Of a stretch of DNA of 64,000 bases, positions 45,183-52,899 are shown piece by piece. Origin of the DNA: Terrimesophilobacter sp044464485. GTDB taxonomy: Bacteria; Actinomycetota; Actinomycetes; Actinomycetales; Microbacteriaceae. A program made the position numbers and the translations under genes. Below the pieces are notes generated by a model. The model was not told the origin of the DNA. It did not search any database and saw only the letters and a list, made by a program, of their open reading frames with translations. The DNA is taken from positions 62,001 through 126,000 of the forward strand of contig JBIQLG010000003.1 of assembly GCA_044464485.1 (NCBI GenBank). The letters run 5' to 3'. Every line of letters starts with the position of its first letter. Positions within the stretch are counted from its first letter, which is position 1.

Positions 45183-45860
45183 ATGACCGAGACCATCATC
45201 ACCGTCCAGGGCGCCCATTCCGCTACCTATCCGCCCGACACCGCCACACTCGCGCTCACTGTCGGTTATGACGGGGCCGAACGGACGGCCGTCTTCGATC
45301 TCGCCACTCGCACGGCGGAAGACCTGCGCGGCCGCTTGACCGCCCTCCACCACGACACTCTGGGTCCCGTGCAGAAGTGGTCGAGCAACAGCGTGAGCGT
45401 GTGGGGTGATCGACCCTGGAACTCCGATGGCAAACGATTGCCCATCGTGTACCACTCCGTCATCAATTTCACGGCAACGTTCAGTGATTTCGACGCCCTT
45501 GCCCGGTTCATTGAGGAGTCCGCGCAAACCGAGGGCATTTCGATCGGACGCCTCGCGTGGGAGCTCACGCACGAAAACCTTCTCACGGCGACCGCGGATG
45601 CGCGTGCCCACGCAGTGGATGACGCCGTGTCCAAAGCGACCGCGTATGCGAAAGCAGTGGGACTCGGCAGTGTTACTGCCGTGGCGCTCGCCGACCCCGG
45701 CATGCTCGGCGACCAGTCGAACGCATCCGGCGGCGGATATCAGCTCGCCTCGGCGCGCGGATTCATGCAGGCAGGCGGCGCGCCCGAACTCTCACTGAAA
45801 CCCGAAGACATCGAGGTCTCTGCCGTCGTCGATGCGCGATTCATCGCCTCCGCCGGGTAG
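45183..45860 (+). CDS. SIMPL-domain (DUF541) protein
   Basis: 225 residues forming one DUF541/SIMPL domain: an N-terminal TITVQGAHSATYPPDTATLALTVGYDG, a central helix-rich ARAHAVDDAVSKATAYAKAVGLG and a C-terminal PEDIEVSAVVDARF, the typical ending. Other members are periplasmic or surface oxidative-stress-related proteins, but no signal peptide is seen here, so it is probably cytoplasmic. Function unknown. It converges with smpB across 32 bases. Confidence 0.85.
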   Translation: MTETIITVQGAHSATYPPDTATLALTVGYDGAERTAVFDLATRTAEDLRGRLTALHHDTLGPVQKWSSNSVSVWGDRPWNSDGKRLPIVYHSVINFTATFSDFDALARFIEESAQTEGISIGRLAWELTHENLLTATADARAHAVDDAVSKATAYAKAVGLGSVTAVALADPGMLGDQSNASGGGYQLASARGFMQAGGAPELSLKPEDIEVSAVVDARFIASAG

Positions 45861-45892
45861 GTGAATTCGCCGCAGCTCGTGCTCAGCGCCGC

Positions 45893-46369
45893 TTACTCAC
45901 CGAGGTGTTTTCGCGCGGACATGGCCCGCTGAGCTTCGCGGGCATCCTGACGCTCCCGCAGCGTTTGGCGCTTGTCGTACTCGCGTTTACCCTTCGCCAC
46001 GGCAAGTTCAACCTTCGCGCGCCCGTCGCTGAAGTACAGGCGCAGCGGCACGAGCGTGTACCCGCCCTCCTTCACTTTGCCGTGGATTTTGAGGATCTGG
46101 GCTTTATGAAGAAGAAGCTTGCGTTTGCGGCGCGGGGCATGGTTGTTCCACGTGCCGCCGATGTACTCGGGAATGTGCACGGCATCCAGCCATGCCTCTC
46201 CCCCATCGATGTATGCGTAGCCGTCAACGAGCGACGCACGGCCCTCACGCAACGACTTCACTTCGGAGCCGGTGAGCACGAGACCCGCCTCGTAGGTGTC
46301 TTCGATGGCATAGTCGTGCCGCGCTTTGCGGTTGGTGGCAACAACCTTTTCGCCACGTTCCCTGGGCAT
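45893..46369 (-). CDS. smpB: SsrA-binding protein SmpB
   Basis: Binds the tRNA-like part of tmRNA and delivers it to stalled ribosomes. 158 residues: NRKARHDYAIEDTYEAGLVLTGSEVKSLREGRASLVDGYAYI, then EYIGGTWNNHAPRRKRKLLLHKAQI, then the basic tail KGKREYDKRQTLRERQDAREAQRAM. ATG 46369 follows AGGAG. The conserved order prfB-ftsE-ftsX-smpB-ssrA is kept, but two plus-strand genes now separate smpB and ssrA. Confidence 0.97.
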   Translation of the reverse strand: MPRERGEKVVATNRKARHDYAIEDTYEAGLVLTGSEVKSLREGRASLVDGYAYIDGGEAWLDAVHIPEYIGGTWNNHAPRRKRKLLLHKAQILKIHGKVKEGGYTLVPLRLYFSDGRAKVELAVAKGKREYDKRQTLRERQDAREAQRAMSARKHLGE

Positions 46370-46440
46370 GGTACAACTCCTGAATAGTGAAAGCGGATCC
46401 GGATGCGGATGTCGGTGCGCCCGCGCGCACGCAGCCGTCC

Positions 46441-46446
46441 AGTCTA
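46441..46446 (-). promoter_or_regulatory. Likely -10 of smpB
   Basis: TAGACT in the 104-base ftsX-smpB gap, giving a leader of about 64 bases that ends with AGGAG before the smpB ATG. Confidence 0.45.
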
Positions 46447-46473
46447 GCGCCTGCGCCCCTCGTCAGGCGAGCG

Positions 46474-47388
46474 CTAAACCTTCAGGTATCGCCGAATGGC
46501 CACCGCGGCCGAAATTGCGGCAAGACCCGCGCCGCCCAGGATAAGCACCGGCACTACCAGGAGCGCATCACCGAGGCCGACGAAGGGAGTCGCCGACGGC
46601 GTTGCGTTGAGATATCCCTGCACGAAGAAGTGCACGATCGCCACAATGGCCCCGCTGGCCATCACCGATCCGATGAGCGAGGCGACCACACCCTCCAGCA
46701 CAAACGGTGTCTGGATGAACCGGTTCGAGGCGCCGACGAGGCGCATGATGCCGAGCTCTCGTCGGCGGCTGAACGCACTGAGCCGGATCGTGGTGGCGAT
46801 CAGGAGCACGGCGGCAATGAGCATGAGGACGGCAACTCCGATCGCCGTGAAACTCGCCGCGTTGAGCGCCTCAAAAATCGGTTGCAGGTATTTGCGCTGG
46901 TCGAACACCTGCTCTACTCCGGGCGTTCCCGAGAGCCGTTCGACGATGGCATCCGCTTTGGAGGGGTCTTTCAGGCTGACCCAAAACGTTTCCGGCAGAA
47001 AGTCGGGTGTGACGAAACCGCTCGACTCGGAGTCCGCGAACTTCTTCTGATACCGCTCATACGCGGCATCGTGGTCTTCGAACGCGACGTGCTTGATGAG
47101 TGGTGCGAGCACCGCAGATTCCAACTGCGCTTTGATGTTCGCCTTCTGCTCGGCCGTTGCTTCCACTTCGTTGCAATTGCCGCCCTCGTCGTACTGCGTG
47201 CACAGGTACACGGCGACCTGCGCGCGGTCGTACCAGTAGCCCTTCATCTGGTTGATCTGCATTTGAAGCAGGATCGCAGCGCCGACGAAGGTGAGCGAAA
47301 TGAACGTAACCAAAATGATCGACACGACCATCGAGAAATTGCGCCGCAGCCCCTGCCCGACCTCGGAGAGAACCAGTCCGAGCCTCAC
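46474..47388 (-). CDS. ftsX: Cell division protein FtsX
   Basis: Membrane subunit of the FtsEX complex that activates peptidoglycan hydrolases at the septum. 304 residues: cytoplasmic start, helix NFSMVVSIILVTFISLTFVGAAILL, an extracellular domain of ~130 residues with a cysteine pair (LCTQYDEGGNCNE), then three helices in the C-terminal half, including RRRELGIMRLVGAS. The GTG start overlaps the ftsE stop as GTGA. Confidence 0.95.
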   Translation of the reverse strand: MRLGLVLSEVGQGLRRNFSMVVSIILVTFISLTFVGAAILLQMQINQMKGYWYDRAQVAVYLCTQYDEGGNCNEVEATAEQKANIKAQLESAVLAPLIKHVAFEDHDAAYERYQKKFADSESSGFVTPDFLPETFWVSLKDPSKADAIVERLSGTPGVEQVFDQRKYLQPIFEALNAASFTAIGVAVLMLIAAVLLIATTIRLSAFSRRRELGIMRLVGASNRFIQTPFVLEGVVASLIGSVMASGAIVAIVHFFVQGYLNATPSATPFVGLGDALLVVPVLILGGAGLAAISAAVAIRRYLKV

Positions 47389-48131
47389 AGGTGTCCCTCC
47401 AACCCGATCGCGGTGGGCGGTGGCGCCTGGCGCTGCACGGGGACTGCCTGCGTCTGGTAGCCGCCCTGGCGTTCGTCGCGCACGATCTGGCCGCTCACGA
47501 GTTCGATCACTCGTCGTTTCATCTTGTCGACAATGCCGGCGTCGTGCGTCGCCATGAGCACCGTGGTGCCACCGGAGCTGATGCGATCCAGGAGGGTCAT
47601 GATCCCCGCGCTCGTGGACGGGTCGAGGTTTCCGGTCGGCTCGTCAGCCAGCAGGATGGCCGGCTTGTTCACTATCGCGCGCGCGATGGCGACGCGCTGC
47701 TGCTCGCCGCCGGAAAGCTCGTGCGGAAGCCTGCCGGACTTACCGGCTAGACCGACCATTTTGAGGACATCCGGAACCGCCTCCTGAATGAAGCCTTTCG
47801 ATTTGCCGATGACCTGTAGCGAGAAGGCGACATTGTCGAACACGTTCTTTTGCGGAAGAAGCCGAAAATCCTGAAAAACTACGCCGATATTGCGGCGAAA
47901 ATACGGAACCTTGCGACTCGTGAGCTTTGAGAGGTTTTGTCCGAGTACGTGAATCTGGCCCTTGGAGGGATTCTCCTCTTTGAGAACAAGGCGCAGGAAA
48001 CTGGATTTTCCGCTGCCGGAGGCTCCGACAAGGAACACGAATTCTCCGCGCAGAATCTCCAGTGTGACCGAGTTGAGTGCCGGTCGAGTATTGCCCGCGT
48101 AGAGTTTGGTGACCTGGTCGAAACGAATCAT
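47385..48131 (-). CDS. ftsE: Cell division ATP-binding protein FtsE
   Basis: ATPase of FtsEX. 248 residues: Walker A FLVGASGSGKSSFLRL, Q-loop GVVFQDFRLLP, signature LSGGEQQRVAIARA, Walker B ILLADEPTGNLDP, H-loop MATHDAGIVD. A C-terminal extension of ~25 residues (QTQAVPVQRQAPPP) is Pro/Gln-rich. ATG 48131 (MIRFDQVTKLY) is nine bases after TAGGCT; ATG 48137 is the alternative. Confidence 0.96.
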   Translation of the reverse strand: MIRFDQVTKLYAGNTRPALNSVTLEILRGEFVFLVGASGSGKSSFLRLVLKEENPSKGQIHVLGQNLSKLTSRKVPYFRRNIGVVFQDFRLLPQKNVFDNVAFSLQVIGKSKGFIQEAVPDVLKMVGLAGKSGRLPHELSGGEQQRVAIARAIVNKPAILLADEPTGNLDPSTSAGIMTLLDRISSGGTTVLMATHDAGIVDKMKRRVIELVSGQIVRDERQGGYQTQAVPVQRQAPPPTAIGLEGHL

Positions 48132-48192
48132 GACCATATGAGCCTAAGCAGCGTGCCGCCGATGCCCGGTAACGACTCACCGCGCAACCGCG

Positions 48193-49293
48193 CTATTGGC
48201 GTTTGCGCCACCTGATGCCGGCGGAAATGAATCCGTCCAGGTCGCCGTCGAACACGGCTGAAGGGTTGTTCACCTCATAGTCCGTGCGGAGGTCTTTCAC
48301 CATCTGGTACGGCGCGAGCACATAGCTTCGCATCTGGTCTCCCCAGCTCGCCGTGATGACTCCCGCAAGTTCCTTCTTGGTCGCCGCCTCCTGTTCGCGT
48401 TGCAGCACGAGGAGACGCGACTGCAACACGCGCATCGCGGCGGCACGGTTTTGAATCTGGCTTTTCTCGTTCTGCATCGAGACGACAGTTCCGGTGGGGA
48501 TGTGCGTGATGCGCACGGCAGAATCTGTCGTGTTGACCGACTGCCCGCCGGGGCCGCTGGAGCGGAACACGTCCACGCGGATGTCGTTCTCCGGGATCTC
48601 GATCTCCCCCGCCTCTTCAATGAGCGGAATGACCTCCACCGCGGCAAAGCTCGTCTGGCGCTTGCCCGCAGAATTGAACGGGCTCATCCGCACCAGCCGG
48701 TGGGTTCCCGCTTCCACACTCAGCGTCCCGAAGGCGTACGGCCCGTCGATTTCGATCGTCGTGGACTTGATTCCCGCTTCTTCCGCGTAGCTCGTATCGA
48801 GCACGCGCGCGCTGAAATCGTGGTGGTCCGCCCAGCGAAGGTACATGCGCTGCAGCATCTCCGCGAAGTCGGCGGCATCCACCCCGCCCGCTCCCGCGCG
48901 AATCGTGATCACGGCCGGCAGCGCGTCCCATTCGCCGTTCAGTAGCGTTTGCACCTCGAGTTCGCCGAGCAGCTTCTGGATGCTGGACAGTTCGGTGCGC
49001 ACTTCCGCGGCAGCTGCCTCATCCGACTCCTCGTTGGCCAGTTGCACCATGATTTCGAGGTCGTCAAGACGCTGCGCGATCCCGCTGATTTTCGCGAGTT
49101 CGGCTTGCTTATGACTCAGTGCGCTCGTCACCTTTTGCGCCTTTTCCGGGTCGTCCCAGAGGTCGGGCACGCCCGCCTCTTCGCTCAGCTCAGCGATCTC
49201 GGCTTCGAGCCGATCGACTCCCACCACCGAGCGGATGTCCGCAAACGTCGAGCGCAGTGCAGCAAGGTCTTCAGAAATATCGAGCTCGTTCAT
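48193..49293 (-). CDS. prfB: Peptide chain release factor 2
   Basis: Recognises UGA and UAA. 366 residues: the RF2 stop-codon tripeptide SPF occurs in RMSPFNSAGKRQTSF and the catalytic GGQ in SSGPGGQSVNTTDSAVRITH. The frame runs unbroken from ATG 49293, so it has no programmed +1 frameshift near codon 25, as is usual in actinobacteria. A TAGTCT hexamer lies nine bases before the ATG, inside an imperfect palindrome. Confidence 0.97.
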   Translation of the reverse strand: MNELDISEDLAALRSTFADIRSVVGVDRLEAEIAELSEEAGVPDLWDDPEKAQKVTSALSHKQAELAKISGIAQRLDDLEIMVQLANEESDEAAAAEVRTELSSIQKLLGELEVQTLLNGEWDALPAVITIRAGAGGVDAADFAEMLQRMYLRWADHHDFSARVLDTSYAEEAGIKSTTIEIDGPYAFGTLSVEAGTHRLVRMSPFNSAGKRQTSFAAVEVIPLIEEAGEIEIPENDIRVDVFRSSGPGGQSVNTTDSAVRITHIPTGTVVSMQNEKSQIQNRAAAMRVLQSRLLVLQREQEAATKKELAGVITASWGDQMRSYVLAPYQMVKDLRTDYEVNNPSAVFDGDLDGFISAGIRWRKRQ

Positions 49294-49300
49294 GTCGACT

Positions 49301-49324
49301 CAAGACTAGTCGAGACTCGTCTTG
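49301..49324. promoter_or_regulatory. Imperfect palindrome over the prfB promoter
   Basis: CAAGACTAGTC and GACTCGTCTTG are inverted copies with one mismatch, separated by two bases. The prfB -10 hexamer TAGTCT lies in the left arm. It could be an operator for an unknown regulator or a chance symmetry. Confidence 0.4.
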
Positions 49325-49403
49325 CGCCCGGTGGGAACGAGCCTCAGCGTCGATCGTGCGCCCGCGCATCCCGCCCAATTCTGACCCGCAGAACGCCCAG
49401 CGG

Positions 49404-49417
49404 TAACATCGACATCA
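49404..49417 (+). promoter_or_regulatory. Near-leaderless promoter of the MFS gene (TAACAT, 8-base gap, ATG)
   Basis: TAACAT (49404-49409), eight bases, ATG 49418; no ribosome-binding site. Confidence 0.45.
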
Positions 49418-50662
49418 ATGTCGACCGAACCGCCTGCCCCCTTCCGATTTCGGTCAATCGCACTTCCTGCCATCCTGCCCACTCTCGCATTCTCGATTGG
49501 TGAGGGTGCCATCATCCCGATCATCCCGATCGTCGCTCACAACGTTGGCGCCCAGTTGGCCATTGCGGGGCTCATCGCGGCGATGCTCACGATTGGCCAG
49601 CTCTTCGGCGACATTCCCAGCGGTTGGGTGATCAGTCGCGTCGGCGAGCGCGCGGCCATGATTTACGCTGCCCTGCTGTCGATTGTCGGGCTCGTCATCG
49701 CCATGGTGTCGAATAACTCATGGCTCCTGGGTTTCGCCATATTTCTCATCGGTCTCGCCACCGCGGTCTTCGCTCTCGCGCGGCAGGCATTCATGACGAC
49801 GTTCGTTCCGCTGGCGTTCCGCGCCCGTGCGCTGTCGACTCTTGGGGGAAGCTTCCGGCTCGGATTCTTCATCGGCCCCTTCATTTCTGCCGGGATCATT
49901 CATCTCACCGGCTCCACGCAGTCGGCATTGTGGGTTCACGTGGCGGGTTGCGCCCTGGCCGCGGCCTTTCTCCTCCTCCTCAAAGACCCGGAAGCGATGT
50001 TCCGGCCGGGCCGCTCGAGCAGCCGGTCAGCTCAGCGTGAGGCCCAGGTGGACCAGGAGTCACGCAGAATTCTGCGCGTCATCTCGCGCAATCGCGGGGT
50101 GCTCCTTCGCCTCGGTACCGGGGCCGCGCTGATCAGTGCGCTGCGAGCGAGTCGTCAGGTGATCATCCCTCTCTGGGCGGTGAGCATCGGGCTCGCAGAC
50201 GCAAACACTGCCCTCATCATCGGCATTGCGGGCGGCCTCGACTTCGCGCTCTTCTACACGACCGGGCAAATTATGGACCGTTGGGGGCGGATGTGGACGG
50301 CCCTGCCGTCGATGATCGGACTGGGGCTCGGGCATCTCGCGCTCGCGTTCACGCATGATATCCCTGCTGCCGTCACGTGGTTCATCGTCATCGCGATGGT
50401 GCTGGGAATTGCCAACGGGTTCGGCAGCGGACTGCTCATGACGCTTGGTGCGGACCTCGCCGACCCACTGAACCCCGCGCCGTTTCTCGGAGCCTTTCGG
50501 TTCACCGCGGATGCCGGTGGTGCGGCAGCGCCGCTCGCTCTCGCGGGCCTCACCGCGATCGGCTCGCTCGCTCTCGCATCCGGAGTTATGGGTGTCATCG
50601 GTCTTGTCGGTGCTGCCGTGCTGTGGCGATACCTGCCGAGATTCGTGCCGCGCACGCGTTAG
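49418..50662 (+). CDS. MFS transporter
   Basis: 414 residues with about 12 helices. The loop 2-3 motif A is degenerate (FGDIPSGWVISRVGERA) but recognisable. An internal cytoplasmic loop of ~45 residues (MFRPGRSSSRSAQREAQVDQESRRI) splits the halves, and the second motif is GQIMDRWGRMW. Probable drug or metabolite exporter; substrate unknown. The stop codon TAG (50660-50662) forms the first three bases of the TAGCAT promoter hexamer of the next gene. Confidence 0.88.
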   Translation: MSTEPPAPFRFRSIALPAILPTLAFSIGEGAIIPIIPIVAHNVGAQLAIAGLIAAMLTIGQLFGDIPSGWVISRVGERAAMIYAALLSIVGLVIAMVSNNSWLLGFAIFLIGLATAVFALARQAFMTTFVPLAFRARALSTLGGSFRLGFFIGPFISAGIIHLTGSTQSALWVHVAGCALAAAFLLLLKDPEAMFRPGRSSSRSAQREAQVDQESRRILRVISRNRGVLLRLGTGAALISALRASRQVIIPLWAVSIGLADANTALIIGIAGGLDFALFYTTGQIMDRWGRMWTALPSMIGLGLGHLALAFTHDIPAAVTWFIVIAMVLGIANGFGSGLLMTLGADLADPLNPAPFLGAFRFTADAGGAAAPLALAGLTAIGSLALASGVMGVIGLVGAAVLWRYLPRFVPRTR

Positions 50663-50670
50663 CATTTCGT
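50660..50670 (+). promoter_or_regulatory. Leaderless-type promoter of the LysE gene (TAGCAT, 5-base gap, ATG)
   Basis: TAGCAT (50660-50665) overlaps the stop codon of the MFS gene and ends five bases before ATG 50671. Confidence 0.45.
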
Positions 50671-51321
50671 ATGGTTCCCGTTGCCAACCTTGTCGCATTC
50701 GGTCTGGCGTGCATCCCGCTCATCATGATTCCTGGACCGAGCGTGCTGTTTACCATCGGGCGTTCACTCGCGCTGGGTCGTGTGGGCGGTTTTCTGAGCG
50801 TGATCGGCAACGTCACGGGAGCTTTCGTGATCACGGTCGCCATCGCTTTCGGTCTGGGCTCGCTGCTGGAACAGTCGGTTTTGGTGTTCACGATTGTGAA
50901 GTTCGTCGGTGCCGCGTATGTCATCTTTTTAGGCGTGCAGGCGATCCGTCATCGGCGGCAGAAAGCGGATGCGATCACTGCACCGGTTGCGCGGCGCAGC
51001 GGCTGGCGCACGGTGTGGGAGGGTTTCGGCGTCGGCGTCACGAACGCGAAGTCGATCGTTTTCATGGCCGCAGTGCTGCCGCTGTTCGCCGACCACGGTG
51101 CCGGAAACATTCCCTTGCAGCTGTTCCTCCTCGGAATGGTGTTCGTCGTCGTGGCGCTCGTTTCCGACAGCGCGTGGGCTCTCGCTGCCGGTGCAGCGCG
51201 AGACTGGTTCGCGAAGAACCCCAAGCGTATTTCAACCCTCGGCGCCACGGGGGGTGTGCTCATGATCGGTGTCGGCGTGGCAGTGCTGTTCGTGGGGCAC
51301 GACGCACCCGCGTCATCGTGA
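50671..51321 (+). CDS. LysE/RhtB-family amino-acid exporter
   Basis: 216 residues with about six helices. The family motif is IMIPGPSVLFTIGRSLALGRVGGFLSVIGNVTG near the N-terminus, followed by VKFVGAAYVIFLGVQAIR and FGVGVTNAKSIVFMAAVLPLF. Members export amino acids such as lysine or homoserine lactone. The frame is open far upstream, but ATG 50671 fits the promoter and family N-terminus. The 3' end overlaps the convergent Tad gene by nine bases. Confidence 0.9.
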   Translation: MVPVANLVAFGLACIPLIMIPGPSVLFTIGRSLALGRVGGFLSVIGNVTGAFVITVAIAFGLGSLLEQSVLVFTIVKFVGAAYVIFLGVQAIRHRRQKADAITAPVARRSGWRTVWEGFGVGVTNAKSIVFMAAVLPLFADHGAGNIPLQLFLLGMVFVVVALVSDSAWALAAGAARDWFAKNPKRISTLGATGGVLMIGVGVAVLFVGHDAPASS

Positions 51322-51780
51322 GAACACGCTGCGCGCCACCGCGGTCACCTCGATGCGAAGTCCGTTGGGTACGAGCGCGCTGACAAGCGGCGGTCGCCAA
51401 TAGGCGGAGAGTTCCACCGTCGCGCTGCGGCCATCCACCGATTCCGCACGCTCGAGCGCGAGGGACTCGAACTCGGATGTCGGCGCTTGGGATAAGAAGC
51501 CTGCAACTGCCGCCGCGACGTCCGCTGACTCGAGTGTCGCCCGCGGCCCGTCGGGGGTCAGTACTACAGCGTCAAGGTCGAAGGCTTCCGCGCCGACGAG
51601 TGCCGCGCCATCGGCGAGCGTGAAGAGGCGTTTACGCTCCAAATACAGTGAGGTCGCGGCGACGACAAGCAGAATGAGAATGGTGCACAAGAACCCGTAA
51701 AAGATCGTGAGCGGCAGGATCGATCCTCGATCGTCGCCGTCGAATTTTGCGCCGCCGGGCGAACCGCTGTTCCGGATCAC
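51313..51780 (-). CDS. TadE/TadG-like pilus assembly protein
   Basis: 155 residues: a short basic leader (DGDDRGSILPLTIFYGFLCTILILLVVAATSLYLERKRLFTLADGAALVGAEAF) with the prepilin-like N-terminus and one helix, then ~85 residues of periplasmic domain. The ADGAALVGAEAFD segment is typical of TadG/Rv3654c-like actinobacterial proteins. It is the last gene of a four-gene minor pilin set. The GTG start overlaps the previous stop as GTGA. Confidence 0.82.
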   Translation of the reverse strand: MIRNSGSPGGAKFDGDDRGSILPLTIFYGFLCTILILLVVAATSLYLERKRLFTLADGAALVGAEAFDLDAVVLTPDGPRATLESADVAAAVAGFLSQAPTSEFESLALERAESVDGRSATVELSAYWRPPLVSALVPNGLRIEVTAVARSVFSR

Positions 51781-52259
51781 CCCGCACCCCAGAATCGCGA
51801 CACTCGTTCCGTCGAACTGGCCTGCACGGGAATCCCGAGCGGCACGGAAACTTCCAGAGTCGGTGGCACGAGAGGCAACGGCACGGTGACTCCGACGGAA
51901 ATGGTGACAGCCCCGAGCCGCGTGAGACACGCATCCGGCTTTGGTTCACACGTCACCGCGACGCGAGGATCGAGGGCGGCGAGTCCGGCATCCGCCAGTG
52001 CGAAGCGAATGGCACGCTCCGACCTCGCGGCTGCTTCCTCCTCACTTTCGGACTGCACGAAAACTCGTACCGCCTGTCTCGCAGCCCCTTCGACCGCGAA
52101 CGCCGCACCCTGGATCGCCGACATCGTGAGCACGAGATACACGAGTGGCACGAGAAGGATGAGCCCCAGAGTGATGAACTCCAGTGCCGCCGAGCCGCTC
52201 TCGTCTCGGCAACAGCTGACAATGCGGCGGCTAACGCTCCAGCGTCTCGACTGCCGCAT
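51777..52259 (-). CDS. TadE-like pseudopilin (second copy)
   Basis: 160 residues. After a basic leader, DESGSAALEFITLGLILLVPLVYLVLTMSAIQGAAFAVEGAARQAVRVF is a classical TadE N-terminal helix with the conserved E of the prepilin fold. A periplasmic domain follows with a cysteine pair (TCEPKPDACL). The ATG lies within the end of the previous gene (29-base overlap), so both frames are read over that stretch. A minor pilin for the Tad apparatus (family inference). Confidence 0.85.
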   Translation of the reverse strand: MRQSRRWSVSRRIVSCCRDESGSAALEFITLGLILLVPLVYLVLTMSAIQGAAFAVEGAARQAVRVFVQSESEEEAAARSERAIRFALADAGLAALDPRVAVTCEPKPDACLTRLGAVTISVGVTVPLPLVPPTLEVSVPLGIPVQASSTERVSRFWGAG

Positions 52260-52635
52260 GACCGGTCACCTCCAGCCCGTGCTGGACTCCGATCATGCCG
52301 ATGAGGGGCAGCGGTGCGCGGACCGTGATGACGGCAGCCGGATGCCCCAGATAGGTGCCATAGGCTCCCGTGACATCCTCTGCATACGCGGGACCGAGAG
52401 CGACGGTGACGAGATCCCTGGCTCGAGCGATTCCATCGGGAAGCCCGTTGTCGGCGAGCGCGGCAAATCGCGCGCCCTCGCTCGCGGCATCCGACACGGT
52501 ATTGCGAATGAGAAGCGCGAGGCCGAGTTGGATGACGGAAAGCGTGAGCACGGTAAGCAGAGTGCCGACCATGACGAACTCGACTGCGGCAGAGCCGGAC
52601 TCCGCACGAGCAAGCCTTCCGAGGATTCCCCGCAC
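52231..52635 (-). CDS. TadE-like pseudopilin (first copy)
   Basis: 134 residues from GTG 52635, two bases after the pilin stop. ESGSAAVEFVMVGTLLTVLTLSVIQLGLALLIRNTVSDAASEGARFAALAD is the TadE signature helix. The short C-terminal half (VTVRAPLPLIGMIGVQHGLEVTGHAAVETLER) is predicted beta. The longer open frame upstream is antisense or shadow sequence and is not used. Confidence 0.87.
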   Translation of the reverse strand: MRGILGRLARAESGSAAVEFVMVGTLLTVLTLSVIQLGLALLIRNTVSDAASEGARFAALADNGLPDGIARARDLVTVALGPAYAEDVTGAYGTYLGHPAAVITVRAPLPLIGMIGVQHGLEVTGHAAVETLER

Positions 52636-52637
52636 TG

Positions 52638-52832
52638 TCAGAATCCGGTGACGCGGTCGATCGCCTGCTGAAAAACTCCGCTGAGTGCCGGGCCGGCGAC
52701 TGCCCAAATGATGATGACGAGACCGGCCGTCATGAGCGTAATGAGCACCCACCCCGGTACATCGCCACGCTCGCTGCCCACCTCGCCGCACCACGCGTCG
52801 GCCCATCGGAATTTGCGCAAATAACTCATCAT
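52638..52832 (-). CDS. Flp/DUF4244-like major pilin subunit
   Basis: 64 residues. A basic N-terminus, then RGDVPGWVLITLMTAGLVIIIWAVAGPALSGVFQQAIDRV: a prepilin-type helix preceded by the conserved Gly-Asp. It resembles the DUF4244 pilins at the head of actinobacterial Tad clusters. ATG 52832 is six bases after GATACT (52839-52844), so the transcript is probably leaderless. This gene heads the pilin operon 52832-51313. Confidence 0.8.
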   Translation of the reverse strand: MMSYLRKFRWADAWCGEVGSERGDVPGWVLITLMTAGLVIIIWAVAGPALSGVFQQAIDRVTGF

Positions 52833-52899
52833 TCGGCAAGTATCTTCGAGGGGAAAAACACGCGTCGGCAGTTATCCACAGTGTGCAGCCGCTCACCGG

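Noticed and set aside
48193..49293. Programmed frameshift in prfB
   Set aside because: The frame is open from the first ATG; no in-frame TGA or slippery site near codon 25 is needed.
50377..50670. N-terminal extension of the LysE frame
   Set aside because: Overlaps the MFS gene in another frame and is Arg/Cys-rich; ATG 50671 starts the family N-terminus.
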